From Nematostella vectensis (Eukaryota > Cnidaria > Anthozoa > Actiniaria > Edwardsiidae), in contig NC_064039.1 of the NCBI RefSeq assembly GCF_932526225.1, positions 1 to 64,000 of the forward strand: 64,000 bases of DNA. The letters are read 5' to 3'. Made by a program: the position numbers and the translations under genes. Each line of letters opens with the position of its first letter. Position 1 is the stretch's first letter. The notes under the pieces were generated by a model. It was not told where the DNA came from, made no database searches, and worked only from the letters and a program-made list of their open reading frames with translations. Shown piece by piece: positions 46,501 through 57,817 of the stretch.

Positions 46501-49500
46501 AAGTGTCTCTAGCGATGACAAGAATAAAAGGCTTGTTTCCATATCATCCCACTCGATGCAAAAGAATGCAGCTCAATTCTACCGTACGATACCAACCAAT
46601 CGGGATCAGTTCACCGCCCTGGGTCATCGTGAACGATTTCAAAAAGTTGTTTCCATATATAATCGAACACTATCCTAGAGTGAGTTTCCATATAATCGCA
46701 CACGATCATAGAGTGAGGCCCTGCACAAACGTCGTACTTTCCATGAGCCGTATTCAATGCAAATGAAGACAAAACAATACATCTGGCTTATTTGCATTAA
46801 TTTGCATTGAATACGGCTCATGGAAAGTACGGCGTTTAAACTTGTTTAAACTTGGCCTGAATTTCCATATAATCGTACACGATTGCAGGGTGAGTTTCCA
46901 TATAATTGCACACGATCGTAGGGTGAGTTCCCATATAATTGCACACGATCGCAGGGTTAGTTTCCATATAATTGCACACGATCTCAGGGTGAGTTTCCAT
47001 ATAATTACACACGATCGCAGAGTGACTTTTCATATAATCGTACACGATCGTAGGGTGACTTTTCATATAATCGTACACGATCGTAGGGCGAAGCTAATAA
47101 AATAAAATAAATATAATCGAACACGAACGTAGAGTGAGTTTCTATATAATCGCAAACGATCGCTCCGCATCGATTGCGATCATATGGAAAGCAGCCTTTA
47201 GATTTAGCAGCCTCAAGTTCTTTATCTTATACTTTGTCGCCTTGTCTTCAGTCTTCTGATTTTAAATTTTTTTAGATTTTAAAAATAGGGGGTTTATTCT
47301 TCAATGATTTGCTAAAGAATTAGAGTACAGTCATAGGTGATTGATTTTATACGTATACGGTATATATTTTACAAATTATTTCGGATTGTCTCTACGACTT
47401 GTCCCCTATGATGTTTCCTAAATTTGAAGCGAGTAGGAAAGATGCTATTAGGTTGACTGGCTCTTGACTATTTTTTTTTTTATTGGCAGTCATCTTTTTT
47501 GCCAAAAACATATAAGTATAACGGGGCATGTTTCATTTTGTACTCACGGGATTTCATTTTGTACTCACGGGATTTCATTTTGTACTCACGAGATTTCATT
47601 TTGTACTCACGGGATTTCATTTTGTATTCATTTCTTTTCGCGATTGCACGTAATATCTACTTTTGGTGCATTTTAACAATTTACGCACATCTTGGATGAT
47701 GTTACCTCATGACTGTGTATCTCTTATGAGCAATCTTACTTAATTAAATAAAGCAGTGCCAACATTAAGTCGCCGTAACTCTAAAATGACTGAAATTCTT
47801 GGTCGTCCAGCAAATCACCTTACCCAGCGTCACCATAAGATTGCACCATATTTTTTTGGCTTAAACTTTTCCCCATTCACTGTGTTTACATCGGCTCAAT
47901 TGTACTCCACGTAGTTGCCATACACGCTATACTTAGTTTTAATTTAAATACTGTATAATCATGCATCTCTTTGTATTTCCAACCACTAAAAGGTTTATAA
48001 CACACATGTCTGAAAGCAGAGCTTTTAGTTAATTAAGTGCACTATAGCTGGAAGCTGATTGGCTTACAAACAATTGAACACTAGAAAACTAAAAAATGCC
48101 AGACTTGAAACACACTCTGAAATGGGCCATGACTGGTATATTTCAACATTTTTACTCCAATCCACGGCCATTTTTGAGACGCAAATGATGCGTATGTTTC
48201 TTTAAAATTTTGCTGTGTATATTATAAAAAAGATTATCAGACGTTCAATTTGAAAATAATTCCAGCCTCGTGAGTCAAAAGCCCCAAACATCTCGTGCAA
48301 TTTGAGCTTTTGAAAAACTCACTCGTGCAAAATTATTATCAATAGTATCTATTCTAATAAATCCGTTATATCTGTCAACCTGCGAAAACAAAACACCATC
48401 TTTTGGACCCAACAAGCTGATATGTACCTGACGAGTGCTGATATGTATCTGACGAGTGCTGATATGTACCTGACGAGTGCTGATATGTACCTGACGAGTG
48501 CTAATATGTACCTGACGAGTGCTGATATGTACCTGACGAGTGCTGATAAGTACCTGACGAGTACCTGACGAGTGCTGATATGTACCTGACGAGTGCTAAT
48601 ATGTACCTGACGAGTGTTGATATGTACCTGGCGAGTGCTGATATGTACCTGACGAGTACTGATGCGATGGAGACTCTTTCTTTATTATTTCTATATTTGT
48701 TTCTTTATCTTTATAGTATTTGAACTTGGAAAAAAATAGCATCTTCGCTTTTAAAAGACCGTATTATATACTGCCTTTTTTACTCGTGTTTCTCGGAAAA
48801 AAAAACGCGAGTAAAAAAAGCCCTCGTTAAATCCTCTAACCAAGGGAAGATGCCTTTGTGATAAATGTTCCATTACCAAGTGTCTCTAGCGATGACAAGA
48901 ATAAAAGGCTGGTTTCCATATCATCTCACTCGATGCAAAAGAATGCAGCTAAATTCTACCGTACGATACCAACCAATCGGGATCAGTTCACCGCCCTGGG
49001 TCATCGTGAACGATTTCAAAAAGTTGTTTCCATATATAATCGAACACTATCCTAGAGTGAGTTTCCATATAATCGCACACGATCATAGAGTGAGGCCCTG
49101 CACAAACGTCGTACTTTCCATGAGCCGTATTCAATGCAAATGAAGACAAAACAATGCATCTGGCTCATTTGCATTGAATACGGCTCATGGAAAGTACGGC
49201 GTTTAAACTTGGCCTGAATTTCCATATAATCGTACACGATTGCAGGGTGAGTTTCCATATAATCGTACACGGTTGCAGGGTGAGTTTCCATATAATTGCA
49301 CACGATCGCAGGGTTAGTTTCCATATAATTGCACACGATCTCAGGGTGAGTTTCCATATAATTACACACGATCGCAGGGTGACTTTTCATATAATCGTAC
49401 ACGATCGCTCCGCATCGATCTTTAGATTTAGCAGCCTCAAGTTCTTTATCTTATACTTCGTCGCCTTGTCTTCAGTCTTCTGATTTTAAAATTTTTTAGA

Positions 49501-50138
49501 TTTTAAAAATAGGGGGTTTATTCTTCAATGATTTGCTAAAGGATTAGAGTACAGTCAGATTTTATACGTATACGGTATATATTTTGCAAATTATTTCGGA
49601 TTGTCTCTACGACTTGTCCCCTATGATGTTTCCTAAATTTGAAGCGAGTAGGAAAGATGCTATTTGGTTGTCTGGCTCTTGACTATTTTTTTTTATTGGC
49701 AGTCATCTTTTTTGCCAAAAACATATAAGTCCTCAATCATCCACTCACACAGAACGATTTTAATTGTTCCAACAGAGGTTATTTGTATAAAGGAGATGAA
49801 ATACTTCGCATGTATAAATCAATAGAAATTGTTCTTTTTTGAAGTTTTCAATTTTTGACTGTCGATCTGAAAGCTGCACACGAAGAAATAAAACAATGTC
49901 TTCTCGTGAGCCATTAGACTAAAAGCTATAAACACAAGTAGTTTTGAGTAGTTCTTACTCGGAAGTCGACTTGTTATGGTCACGTAACTGTAGAGTAGCA
50001 AGTGACGTCATCTATCTCTTCCAGATGCTCCATTTGCCACCAGACCTGTCAATCAATGCAAATAGAGAGCAAGAAGACCCAGTCTCCCAGTCAGGCTCGT
50101 GTCAGGCCGGTACGGGAAACAGTAGACTGGACTTTTAA
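28529..50138 (+). CDS. ELP4: Elongator complex protein 4 (ELP4)
   Basis: A subunit of the Elp4-Elp5-Elp6 ring of Elongator, which modifies wobble uridines of tRNA in the cytoplasm. Nine exons: 28529-28655, 28805-28840, 29061-29182, 30770-30886, 36299-36432, 36899-37169, 43300-43408, 44544-44650 and 50025-50138 (TAA). Phases agree and give 378 aa (human about 424). Recognised from [141 protein letters not shown] and the C-terminal LHLPPDLS...RLDF. It has a RecA-like fold without a classical Walker A loop, as is usual for ELP4. Coding sequence is about 5 percent of the gene; introns 3, 4, 6, 7 and 8 are filled with tandem arrays. Confidence 0.96.
29270..30550 (+). repeat. 57-bp array, ELP4 intron 3
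   Basis: About 22 copies of a 57-bp unit containing CCTTTACCATACTCAAG, ACTTGTTCCCCAGTG and GTGTACCCAGGGGGATCC. The exon end and donor at 29163-29210 read CCTTCTGCCATACTCAAG, GTTAGTTCCGCAATA, GTGTACCCAAGGGGATT. The array is therefore an amplified copy of the exon 3 edge in which the donor GT has become AC. Since 57 is a multiple of 3, several frames stay open for 400-460 codons on both strands; these are not genes. Confidence 0.95.
30887..32204. other. ELP4 intron 4, unique part
   Basis: AT-rich unique intron sequence between exon 4 and the 14-bp array. I see no exon, RNA gene or mobile element that I can support. Confidence 0.5.
32205..35470 (+). repeat. 14-bp array, ELP4 intron 4
   Basis: More than 200 copies of a 14-bp unit, ATGCAAGATGGTCT or ATGCAAGATGGTCC, with variants GGCCT, TTGCCT and AAAAAGGTCC. 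Longer blocks are repeated: a stretch around 34170-34560 resembles 34590-35000. The unit has no stop in most frames, so overlapping frames of up to about 300 codons appear in all three frames. They are products of the repeat. Confidence 0.97.
35471..35897. other. Unique insert splitting the 14-bp array
   Basis: About 425 bp of non-repeat sequence between two parts of the 14-bp array. It contains direct repeats of GAGCGTTGCCCT (35512-35550) and a palindrome AATTAATACATAGTATGTATTAATT centred near 35869. It may be an insertion, but no target-site duplication is obvious. Confidence 0.5.
35898..36165 (+). repeat. 14-bp array, second block
   Basis: The same 14-bp family resumes with a higher-order unit of about 100 bp (GATGCTCTAGGCAGATGGTC ... 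GTTCTATGCAAGGTGGTC) present about 2.5 times, ending about 130 bp before ELP4 exon 5. Confidence 0.9.
37262..43015 (+). repeat. 23-bp pyrimidine-rich array, ELP4 intron 6
   Basis: About 250 copies of a 23-bp unit, CTCTTCCTCTCAAGAATGTC then CCC. Recurrent variants are GACCCC for GTCCCC, TTTCAAG for TCTCAAG and CTCAACA for CTCAAGA. Pyrimidines are concentrated on the plus strand over 5.7 kb. The unit lacks stops, so many overlapping frames up to 430 codons appear. Partial copies continue to about 43200. Confidence 0.97.
43409..44400 (+). repeat. 51-bp array carrying the exon 7 donor
   Basis: About 19 copies of a 51-bp unit containing AATACTACCATTGGTAATAC, AGACATGCTTTATCAGCC and TACCCAATGTAAC. 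The true exon 7 end reads AACTACCATG then GTAATACAGACATG, so every unit carries a copy of the exon end and donor. From 43409 to about 43865 the array is open in the ELP4 frame (repeat [17 protein letters not shown]). A 1-bp loss at about 43866 (CTTTTCAG for CTTTATCAG) changes frame. Confidence 0.96.
45664..46290 (+). repeat. 21-bp array, copy A
   Basis: About 30 copies of a 21-bp unit, GATATGTACCTGACGAGTGC plus T. It is open as YLTSADM repeats but intronic. The matching array in copy B has only about 12 units. Confidence 0.95.
46733..46831. repeat. Long hairpin, copy A
   Basis: A perfect inverted repeat of about 32 bp: CGTACTTTCCATGAGCCGTA ... at 46733-46764 and its reverse complement at 46800-46831. 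It would form a stable cruciform or RNA hairpin. The duplicate is at 49110-49198. Confidence 0.85.
46855..47095. repeat. 33-bp array, copy A
   Basis: Seven copies of a unit with GTTTCCATATAATTGCACAC followed by GATCGCAGGGTGA. The same motif occurs singly at 46640-46720. Confidence 0.9.
48416..48662 (+). repeat. 21-bp array, copy B
   Basis: About 12 copies of the same 21-bp unit as at 45664-46290. It shares the same aberrant junction CCTGACGAGTACCTGACGAG found in copy A, which shows the array existed before the segment was duplicated and then changed length. Confidence 0.93.
49110..49198. repeat. Long hairpin, copy B
   Basis: Same inverted repeat as 46733-46831, with a loop about 10 bp shorter. 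Confidence 0.85.
49216..49405. repeat. 33-bp array, copy B
   Basis: Five to six copies of the GTTTCCATATAATTGCACAC unit, fewer than in copy A. Confidence 0.9.
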
Positions 50139-50292
50139 GGTAACAGGAGTATTGTGAACATACATCACCTAAAATGTATTTTTGTATTATATGTGAGGAG
50201 AAGAACGAACGTATGCGTGTGCCTTACCTACACTTAATCTAAGGTCCCGAGTAACATTTTGCCTTCTTGGAAGTGCTTAGAACTATCAGTTA

Positions 50293-53200
50293 GTAGAACT
50301 GGGCGTGTTTGCGTGACACTGGCTTATCTAGTAGTACGGGGCGTGTTTGCGTGACGCTGGCTTATTGAGTAGTACGGGGCGTGTTTGCGTGACACTGGCT
50401 TATTTAGTAGTACGGGGCGTGTTTGCGTGACAATGGCTTATTTAGTGGTACGGGGCGTGTTTGCGTGACACTGGCTTATCTAGTAGTACGGGGCGTGTTT
50501 GCGTGACGCTTGCTTATTGAGTAGTACGGGGCGTGTTTGCGTGACACTGGCTTATTTAGTAGTACGGGGCGTGTTTGCGTGACACTGGCTTATTTAGTAG
50601 TACGGGGCGTGCTTGCGTGACACTGGCTTATCTAGTAGTACGGGGCATGCTTGCGTGACACTGGCTTATTTAGTAGTACGGGGCGTGTTTCCGTAACACT
50701 GGCTTATTTAGTAGTACGGGGCGTGTTTGCGTGACACTTGCTTATCTAGTAGTACGGGGCGTGTTTGCGTGACACTGGCTTATTTAGTAGTACGGGGCGT
50801 GTTTGCGTGACACTGGCTTATCTAGTAGAACGGGGCGTGTTTGCCTGATTCTGGCTTATTTAGTAGTACGGGGCGTGTTTGCGTGACATTGGCTTATTTA
50901 GTAGAACGGGGCGTGTTTGCCTGACACTGGCTTATTTAGTAGAACGGGGCGTGTTTGCCTGACTCTGGCTTATTTAGTAGTACGGGGCATGCTTGCGTGA
51001 CACTGGCTTATTTAGTAGAACGGGGCGTGTTTGCGTGATACTGGCTTATTTAGTAGTACTGGGCGTGTTTGCGTGACACTGGCTTATTTAGTAGTTACTT
51101 GGCGTGTTTGCGTGACATTGGCTTATTTAGTAGTACTGGGCGTGTTTCCGTGACACTGGCTTATTTAGTAGAACGGGGCGTGTTTGCGTGACACTGGCTT
51201 ATTTAGTAGAACGGGGCGTGTTTGCGTGATACTGGCTTATTTAGTAGAACGGGGCGTGTTTGCGTGACACTGGCTTATTTAGTAGAACGGGGCGTGTTTG
51301 CGTGACACTGGCTTATTTAGTAGAACGGGGCGTGTTTGCGTGATACTGGCTTATTTAGTAGAACGGGGCGTGTTTGCGTGACTCTGGCTTATTTAGTGGT
51401 ACTGGGCGTGTTTGCGTGACACTTGCTTATCTAGTAGTACGGGGCGTGTTTGCGTGACACTGGCCTTTCTAGTAGTATGGAGCGTGTTTGCGCGACACTT
51501 GCTTATCTAGTAGTACGGGGCGTGTTTGCGTGACACTTGCTTATCTAGTAGAACGGGGCGTGTTTGCGTGACACTGGCTTATTTAGTAGAACGGGGCGTG
51601 TTTGCGTGATACTGGCTTATTTAGTAGAACGGGGCGTGTTTGCGTGACACTTGCTTATCTAGTAGTACGGGGCGTGTTTGCATGACACTGGCCTTTCTAG
51701 TAGTACGGAGCGTGTTTGCGCGACACTTGCTTATCTAGTAGTACGGGGCGTGTTTGCGTGACACTGGCTTATTTAGTGGTACGGGGCGTGTTTGCGTGAC
51801 ACTGGCTTATTTAGTAGTACGGGGCATGCTTGCGTGACACTGGCTTATTTAGTAGTACGGGGCATGCTTGCGTGACACTGGCTTATTTAGTAGTACTGGG
51901 CGTGTTTGCGTGACACTGGCTTATTTAGTAGTACGGGGCGTGTTTGCGGGACACTGGCTTATCTAGTAGTACGGGGCATGCTTGCGTGACACTGGCTTAT
52001 TTAGTAGTACTGGGCGTGTTTGCGTGACACTGGCTTATCTAGTAGTACTGGGCGTGTTTGCGTGACACTGGCTTATTTAGTAGTACCGGGCGTGTTTGCG
52101 TGACACTGGCTTATCTAGTAGTACTGGGCGTGTTTGCGTGACACTGGCTTATTTAGTAGTACCGGGCGTGTTTGCGTGACACTGGCTTATTTAGTAGTAC
52201 TGGGCATGCTTGCGTGACACTGGCTTATCTAGTAGTACGGGGCGTGTTTGCGTGACACTGGCTTATTTAGTAGTACTGGGCGTGTTTCCGTGACACTGGC
52301 TTTTTTAGTAGAACGGGGCGTGTTTGCGTGACACTGGCTTATTTAGTAGAACGGGGCGTGTTTGCGTGACACTGGCTTATTTAGTAGTACTGGGCGTGTT
52401 TCCGTGACACTGGCTTATTTAGTAGAACGGGGCGTGTTTGCCTGACACTGGCCTTTCTAGTAGTACGGAGCGTGTTTGCGCGACACTTGCTTATCTAGTA
52501 GTACGGGGCGTGTTTGCGTGACACTGGCTTATTTAGTGGTACGGGGCGTGTTTGCGTGACACTGGCTTATTTAGTAGTACGGGGCATGCTTGCGTGACAC
52601 TGGCTTATTTAGTAGTACGGGGCATGCTTGCGTGACACTGGCTTATTTAGTGGTACGGGGCGTGTTTGCGTGACACTGGCTTATTTAGTAGTACGGGGCG
52701 TGTTTGCGGGACACTGGCTTATTTAGTAGTACTGGGCGTGTTTGCGTGACACTGGCTTATTTAGTAGTACTGGGCGTGTTTGCGTGACACTGGCTTATCT
52801 AGTAGTACTGGGCGTGTTTGCGTGACACTGGCTTATTTAGTAGTACCGGGCGTGTTTGCGTGACACTGGCTTATTTAGTAGTACTGGGCGTGTTTGCGTG
52901 ACACTGGCTTATTTAGTAGTACCGGGCGTGTTTGCGTGACACTGGCGTATTTAGTAGTACGGGGCGTGTTTGCGTGACACTTGCTTATCTAGTAGTACTG
53001 GGCGTGTTTGCGTGACACTGGCTTATTTAGTGGTACGGGGCGTGTTTGCGTGACACTGGCTTATTTAGTAGTACGGGGCATGCTTGCGTGACACTGGCTT
53101 ATTTAGTAGTACGGGGCATGCTTGCGTGACACTGGCTTATTTAGTGGTACGGGGCGTGTTTGCGTGACACTGGCTTATTTAGTAGTACGGGGCGTGTTTG

Positions 53201-55645
53201 CGGGACACTGGCTTATTTAGTAGTACTGGGCGTGTTTGCGTGACACTGGCTTATTTAGTAGTACTGGGCGTGTTTGCGTGACACTGGCTTATCTAGTAGT
53301 ACTGGGCGTGTTTGCGTGACACTGGCTTATTTAGTAGTACCGGGCGTGTTTGCGTGACACTGGCTTATTTAGTAGTACTGGGCGTGTTTGCGTGACACTG
53401 GCTTATTTAGTAGTACCGGGCGTGTTTGCGTGACACTGGCGTATTTAGTAGTACGTGGCGTGTTTGCGTGACACTTGCTTATCTAGTAGTACTGGGCGTG
53501 TTTGCGTGACACTGGCTTATTTAGTAGAACGGGGCGTGTTTGCGTGATACTGGCTTATTTAGTAGAACGGGGCGTGTTTGCGTGACACTGGCTTATTTAG
53601 TAGAACGGGGCGTGTTTGCGTGATACTGGCTTATTTAGTAGAACGGGGCGTGTTTGCGTGACACTTGCTTATCTAGTAGTACTGGGCGTGTTTGCGTGAT
53701 ACTGGCTTATTTAGTAGAACGGGGCGTGTTTGCGTGACACTGGCTTATTTAGTAGAACGGGGCGTGTTTGCGTGATACTGGCTTATTTAGTAGAACGGGG
53801 CGTGTTTGCGTGACACTTGCTTATCTAGTAGTACTGGGCGTGTTTGCGTGACACTGGCTTATTTAGTAGTACGGGGCGTGTTTGCGTGACACTGGCTTAT
53901 TTAGTAGAACGGGGCGTGTTTGCGTGACACTGGCTTATCTAGTAGAACGGGGCGTGTTTGCGTGACACTGGCTTATTTAGTAGAACGGGGCGTGTTTGCG
54001 TGATACTGGCTTATTTAGTAGAACGGGGCGTGTTTGCGTGACACTTGCTTATCTAGTAGTACGGGGCGTGTTTGCGTGACACTGGCCTTTCTAGTAGTAC
54101 GGAGCGTGTTTGCGCGACACTTGCTTATCTAGTAGTATGGGGCGTGTTTGCGTGACACTTGCTTATCTAGTAGTACGGGGCGTGTTTGCGTGACACTGGC
54201 TTATTTAGTGGTACGGGGCGTGTTTGCGTGACACTGGCTTATTTAGTAGTACGGGGCATGCTTGCGTGACACTGGCTTATTTAGTAGTACGGGGCATGCT
54301 TGCGTGACACTGGCTTATTTAGTGGTACGGGGCGTGTTTGCGTGACACTGGCTTATTTAGTAGTACGGGGCGTGTTTGCGGGACACTGGCTTATTTAGTA
54401 GTACGGGGCATGCTTGCGTGACACTGGCTTATTTAGTAGTACTGGGCGTGTTTGCGTGACACTGGCTTATTTAGTAGTACTGGGCATGCTTGCGTGACAC
54501 TGGCTTATTTAGTAGTACGGGGCATGCTTGCGTGACACTGGCTTATCTAGTAGTACGGGGCATGCTTGCGTGACACTGGCTTATTTAGTAGTACTGGGCG
54601 TGTTTGCGTGACACTGGCTTATTTAGTAGTACTGGGCATGCTTGCGTGACACTGGCTTATTTAGTAGTACGGGGCATGCTAGCGTGACACTGGCTTATTT
54701 AGTAGTACTGGGCGTGTTTGCGTGACATTGGCTTATTTAGTAGTACGGGGCATGTTTGCGTGACACTGGCTTATCTAGTAGTACGGGGCGTGTTTGCGTG
54801 ACACTGGCTTATTTAGTAGTACGGGGCATGCTAGCGTGACACTGGCTTATTTAGTAGTACTGGGCGTGTTTGCGTGACATTGGCTTATTTAGTAGTACGG
54901 GGCATGTTTGCGTGACACTGGCTTATTTAGTAGTACTTGGCGTGTTTGCGTGACTCTGGCTTATCTAGTAGAACGGGGCGTGTTTGCCTGACACTGGCTT
55001 ATTTAGTGGTACTGGGCGTGTTTGCGTGACACTGGCTTATTTAGTAGTACGGGGCAAGCTTGCGTGACACTGGCTTATTTAGTAGTACGGGGCATGCTTG
55101 CGTGACACTGGCTTATTTAGTAGAACTGGGCGTGTTTGCGTGACACTGGCTTATTTAGTAGTACGGGGCATGCTTGCGTGACACTGGCTTATTTAGTAGT
55201 ACGGGGCAAGCTTGCGTGACACTGGCTTATTTAGTAGTACAAGGCGTGTTTGCGTGACACTGGCTTATTGAGTAGTACGGGGCGTGTTTGCGTGACACTT
55301 GCTTATCTAGTAGTACGGGGCAAGCTTGCGTGACACTGGCTTATTTAGTAGTACGGGGCGTGTTTGCGTGACACTGGCTTATTTAGTAGTACGGGGCGTG
55401 TTTGCGTGACACTGGCTTATTTAGTAGTACGGGGCATGCTTGCGTGACACTGGCTTATTTAGTAGTACGGGGCGTGTTTGCGTGACACTTGCTTATCTAG
55501 TAGTACGGGGCGTGTTTGCGTGACACTGGCTTATTTAGTAGTTACTTGGCGTGTTTGCGCGACACTGGCTTATTTATTAGTACTGGGCGTGTTTGCGTGA
55601 CACTTGCTTATCTAGTAGTACGGGGCGTGTTTGCGTGACACTGGC
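50293..55645. repeat. 38-bp satellite array, 5.35 kb
   Basis: About 140 copies of a 38-bp unit, GGGGCGTGTTTGCGTGACAC then TGGCTTATTTAGTAGTAC. Variants (GTACTGGG, GAACGGGG, GCATGCTTG, CTTGCTTATCTAG, CCTTTCTAG) are arranged in higher-order blocks; for example the rare GGCGTATTT variant recurs exactly 494 bp (13 units) apart at 52944 and 53438. Stops in the unit keep it non-coding. It begins about 150 bp after the ELP4 stop codon. Confidence 0.97.
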
Positions 55646-55691
55646 ATGAAAAAGACGGCAATGTAAATATGCCAATTATAACCCTTACGTT

Positions 55692-55809
55692 CGGAAATTC
55701 TATCCTTCGGTTTATGTTTTGGTCTTGAGACAAAAGGCTTGTCAAGTATGTTGTTGTTGTTGACTATTGTAGCCGCAAAAATGATTATCACGGTTAAACG
55801 AGATGCCAT
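55692..55809 (-). CDS. Possible first exon with signal peptide
   Basis: An ATG at 55809 opens a frame MASRLTVIIIFAATIVNNNN, then a basic stretch (RPKHKPKDRISE), with a good donor (GTAAGGG) after 55692. The hydrophobic N-terminus fits a signal peptide of a small secreted protein. Continuation would have to cross the 38-bp array, and no partner exon was found, so it may be chance. Confidence 0.25.
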
Positions 55810-57295
55810 TAAAAGTAGACAAACCCTTTAGCTTTTTTAAAGTTTCCCAATTACCCGAGCCAAAGTAAGGGTCCATTTCCTTGCATTTACGTCAATACCT
55901 GCGCATAGGGACTTCTTAACCACCTTCCACGCCATTTTATCAATTCAAATTCGCGTTTAGAGAGTTTCAAGCGATCGACCACGACCACCCACGATCGCTA
56001 TGCTATTCATACGGCTAGATGCCAGGGGGTTGATATCCCGCTTCGGGCAAGAATAGCTAATTCGCTTATGCAACCAAACCGATAAGAAGGCACTTGTTAG
56101 CATCTATTGAAGAGGCCCCTTTATGCCATCAGCTGCTTCCGCGCGCAACGAAATACGTGTATGGAGGCATCATGACAAGAGATGCCCGGTGATACGGGCT
56201 TCGCTTTGCTTTTGTCTTGTCACGAGTTTCTCAAGTCTCGTTGAAAAAATTCAATGCGCTGTCAAGTCAACAAAACATCAAGAGCTGGGTACACTTTGTT
56301 TGAGAATACAAAGAACTGGGATAGCCGTGTTTTATGCGCGATAACCAAAGGTTTGTACATTTTGTTCAATATTATCTCCTTCGTTTTTTGCTTTTATCGA
56401 AACCGTTGACATGGGAATACTTGTTTGTTGCTGTTAAATTATTTGTTTGTTTTCTTTTTAGAATTAAGATTATAAGGGAAACAGTTAATCAGTAGACTTA
56501 AAAAGTGAACATTCCTCGAAAATAAGAGAAGCCGTTTTCGCTGAACGGAACATTTAAAAGAGTGCAACAACAACAACGATAAAGATAATAATCAGAAAGA
56601 AACAGCTTCACTAATATTCATAGATACTTGGCATTTGAGAACATCTCGTTAGATATGCACTTTTAGTTTTTTAGCGCTTTTAGATAAAAATGGTTGAATG
56701 CACTTTGTTTGACTGCGAAAGATTAATTGTGATAGCATGATTGCAGTATTCTCTCATTTGCCGATCCTGCTGTCAAAACGTTTGTCTTTCATGTGATTTT
56801 ATTTCGACATTCTCAGAAGCAGCTGCTCCTTAATCTGTCGAATAAACGCGGAACTCGTAATGAATACATAAAAACTAGAACGTAGAATGATCTCGGTCAC
56901 GCCGCCTTGTCTACTCGATGCTTGCTAAACTACACTGCTTGACACATCTATAGCGGGCTTTTTGCGTGTTGCCATGACAACATCGCCTTTACGGCTATAC
57001 TGAGTTTTGATGTCATTTTAATGAGTGCGGTTTTAAACAAGGAACTGCGTTTTATCCGTCTGTCGTAGATAATGGTGAGTTATTTGTTGTGTATCATTTA
57101 TGTTTTAGTTTTCTTTGACAATTTGGTTGACCGTCCTCGACGATAGGTGCTTTATCTGAACTCAGTAGTCTAAATTATAACACCTTTTTCGGTTGCGGTT
57201 AATAATTGCTGGATGATTCATAGCTCACGAAAGTTGGAGCGTGTTGGTTATGACAGAACTTTGCCCAAAAAAATATTCCTCTCCTCTTTTCGGGG
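55810..57295. other. Sparse region without a confident gene
   Basis: No exon with good coding character on either strand. An ATG followed directly by a consensus donor (GATAATG then GTGAGTTATT) at 57072-57084 could be a first coding exon of a plus-strand gene running beyond the window, but this is not supported by anything else. Confidence 0.4.
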
Positions 57296-57299
57296 GCTT

Positions 57300-57817
57300 A
57301 TATGTTCACGCCATTTTATGTGTATTTTATATGTTCACGCCATTTTATGTGCATTTTATATGTTCACGCCATTTTATGTGTATTTTATATGTTCATGCCA
57401 TTTTACGTGTATTTTATATGTTCACGCCATTTTATGTGCATTTTATATGTTCACGCCATTTTATGTGTATTTTATATGTTCATGCCATTTTACGTGTATT
57501 TTATATGTTCACGCCATTTTACGTGTATTTTATATGTTCACGCCATTTTACGTGTATTTTATATGTTCACGCCATTTTACGTGTATTTTATATGTTCACG
57601 CCATTTTACGTGTATTTTATATGTTCACGCCATTTTATGTGTATTTTATATGTTCACGCCATTTTATGTGTATTTTATATGTTCACGCCATTTTATGTGC
57701 ATTTTATATGTTCACGCCATCTTATGTGTATTTTACATGTTCACGCCATTTTATGTGTATTTTACATGTTCACGCCATTTTATGTGCATTTTACATGTTC
57801 ACGCCATTTTATGTGTT
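57300..57817. repeat. 29-bp tandem array
   Basis: About 18 copies of a 29-bp unit, TTCACGCCATTTTATGTGTA then TTTTATATG, with TACGTGTA, TATGTGCA and TTCATGCC variants in regular order. All three plus-strand frames are open (YMFTPFYVYFICSRHF) because the unit has no stop and 29 is not a multiple of 3. Confidence 0.95.

Larger units (their letters stand above)
44765..47515 (+). repeat. Segmental tandem duplication, copy A
   Basis: Shared with copy B (47530-49735) in the same order: TTTCATTTTGTACTCACGGG repeats, a unique 700-bp block, a 21-bp array, a 46.3-46.7 kb block, a hairpin, a 33-bp array and an end block finishing CCAAAAACATATAAGT. Copy A has the longer 21-bp array. It lies in ELP4 intron 8. 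Confidence 0.93.
47530..49735 (+). repeat. Segmental tandem duplication, copy B
   Basis: Second copy of 44765-47515, with few substitutions. Differences are a 41-bp insertion near 47958-47998 (CATGCATCTCTTTGTATTTC ...), fewer 21-bp units (48416-48662) and fewer 33-bp units (49216-49405). The near identity of the unique blocks suggests a recent event. Confidence 0.93.
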
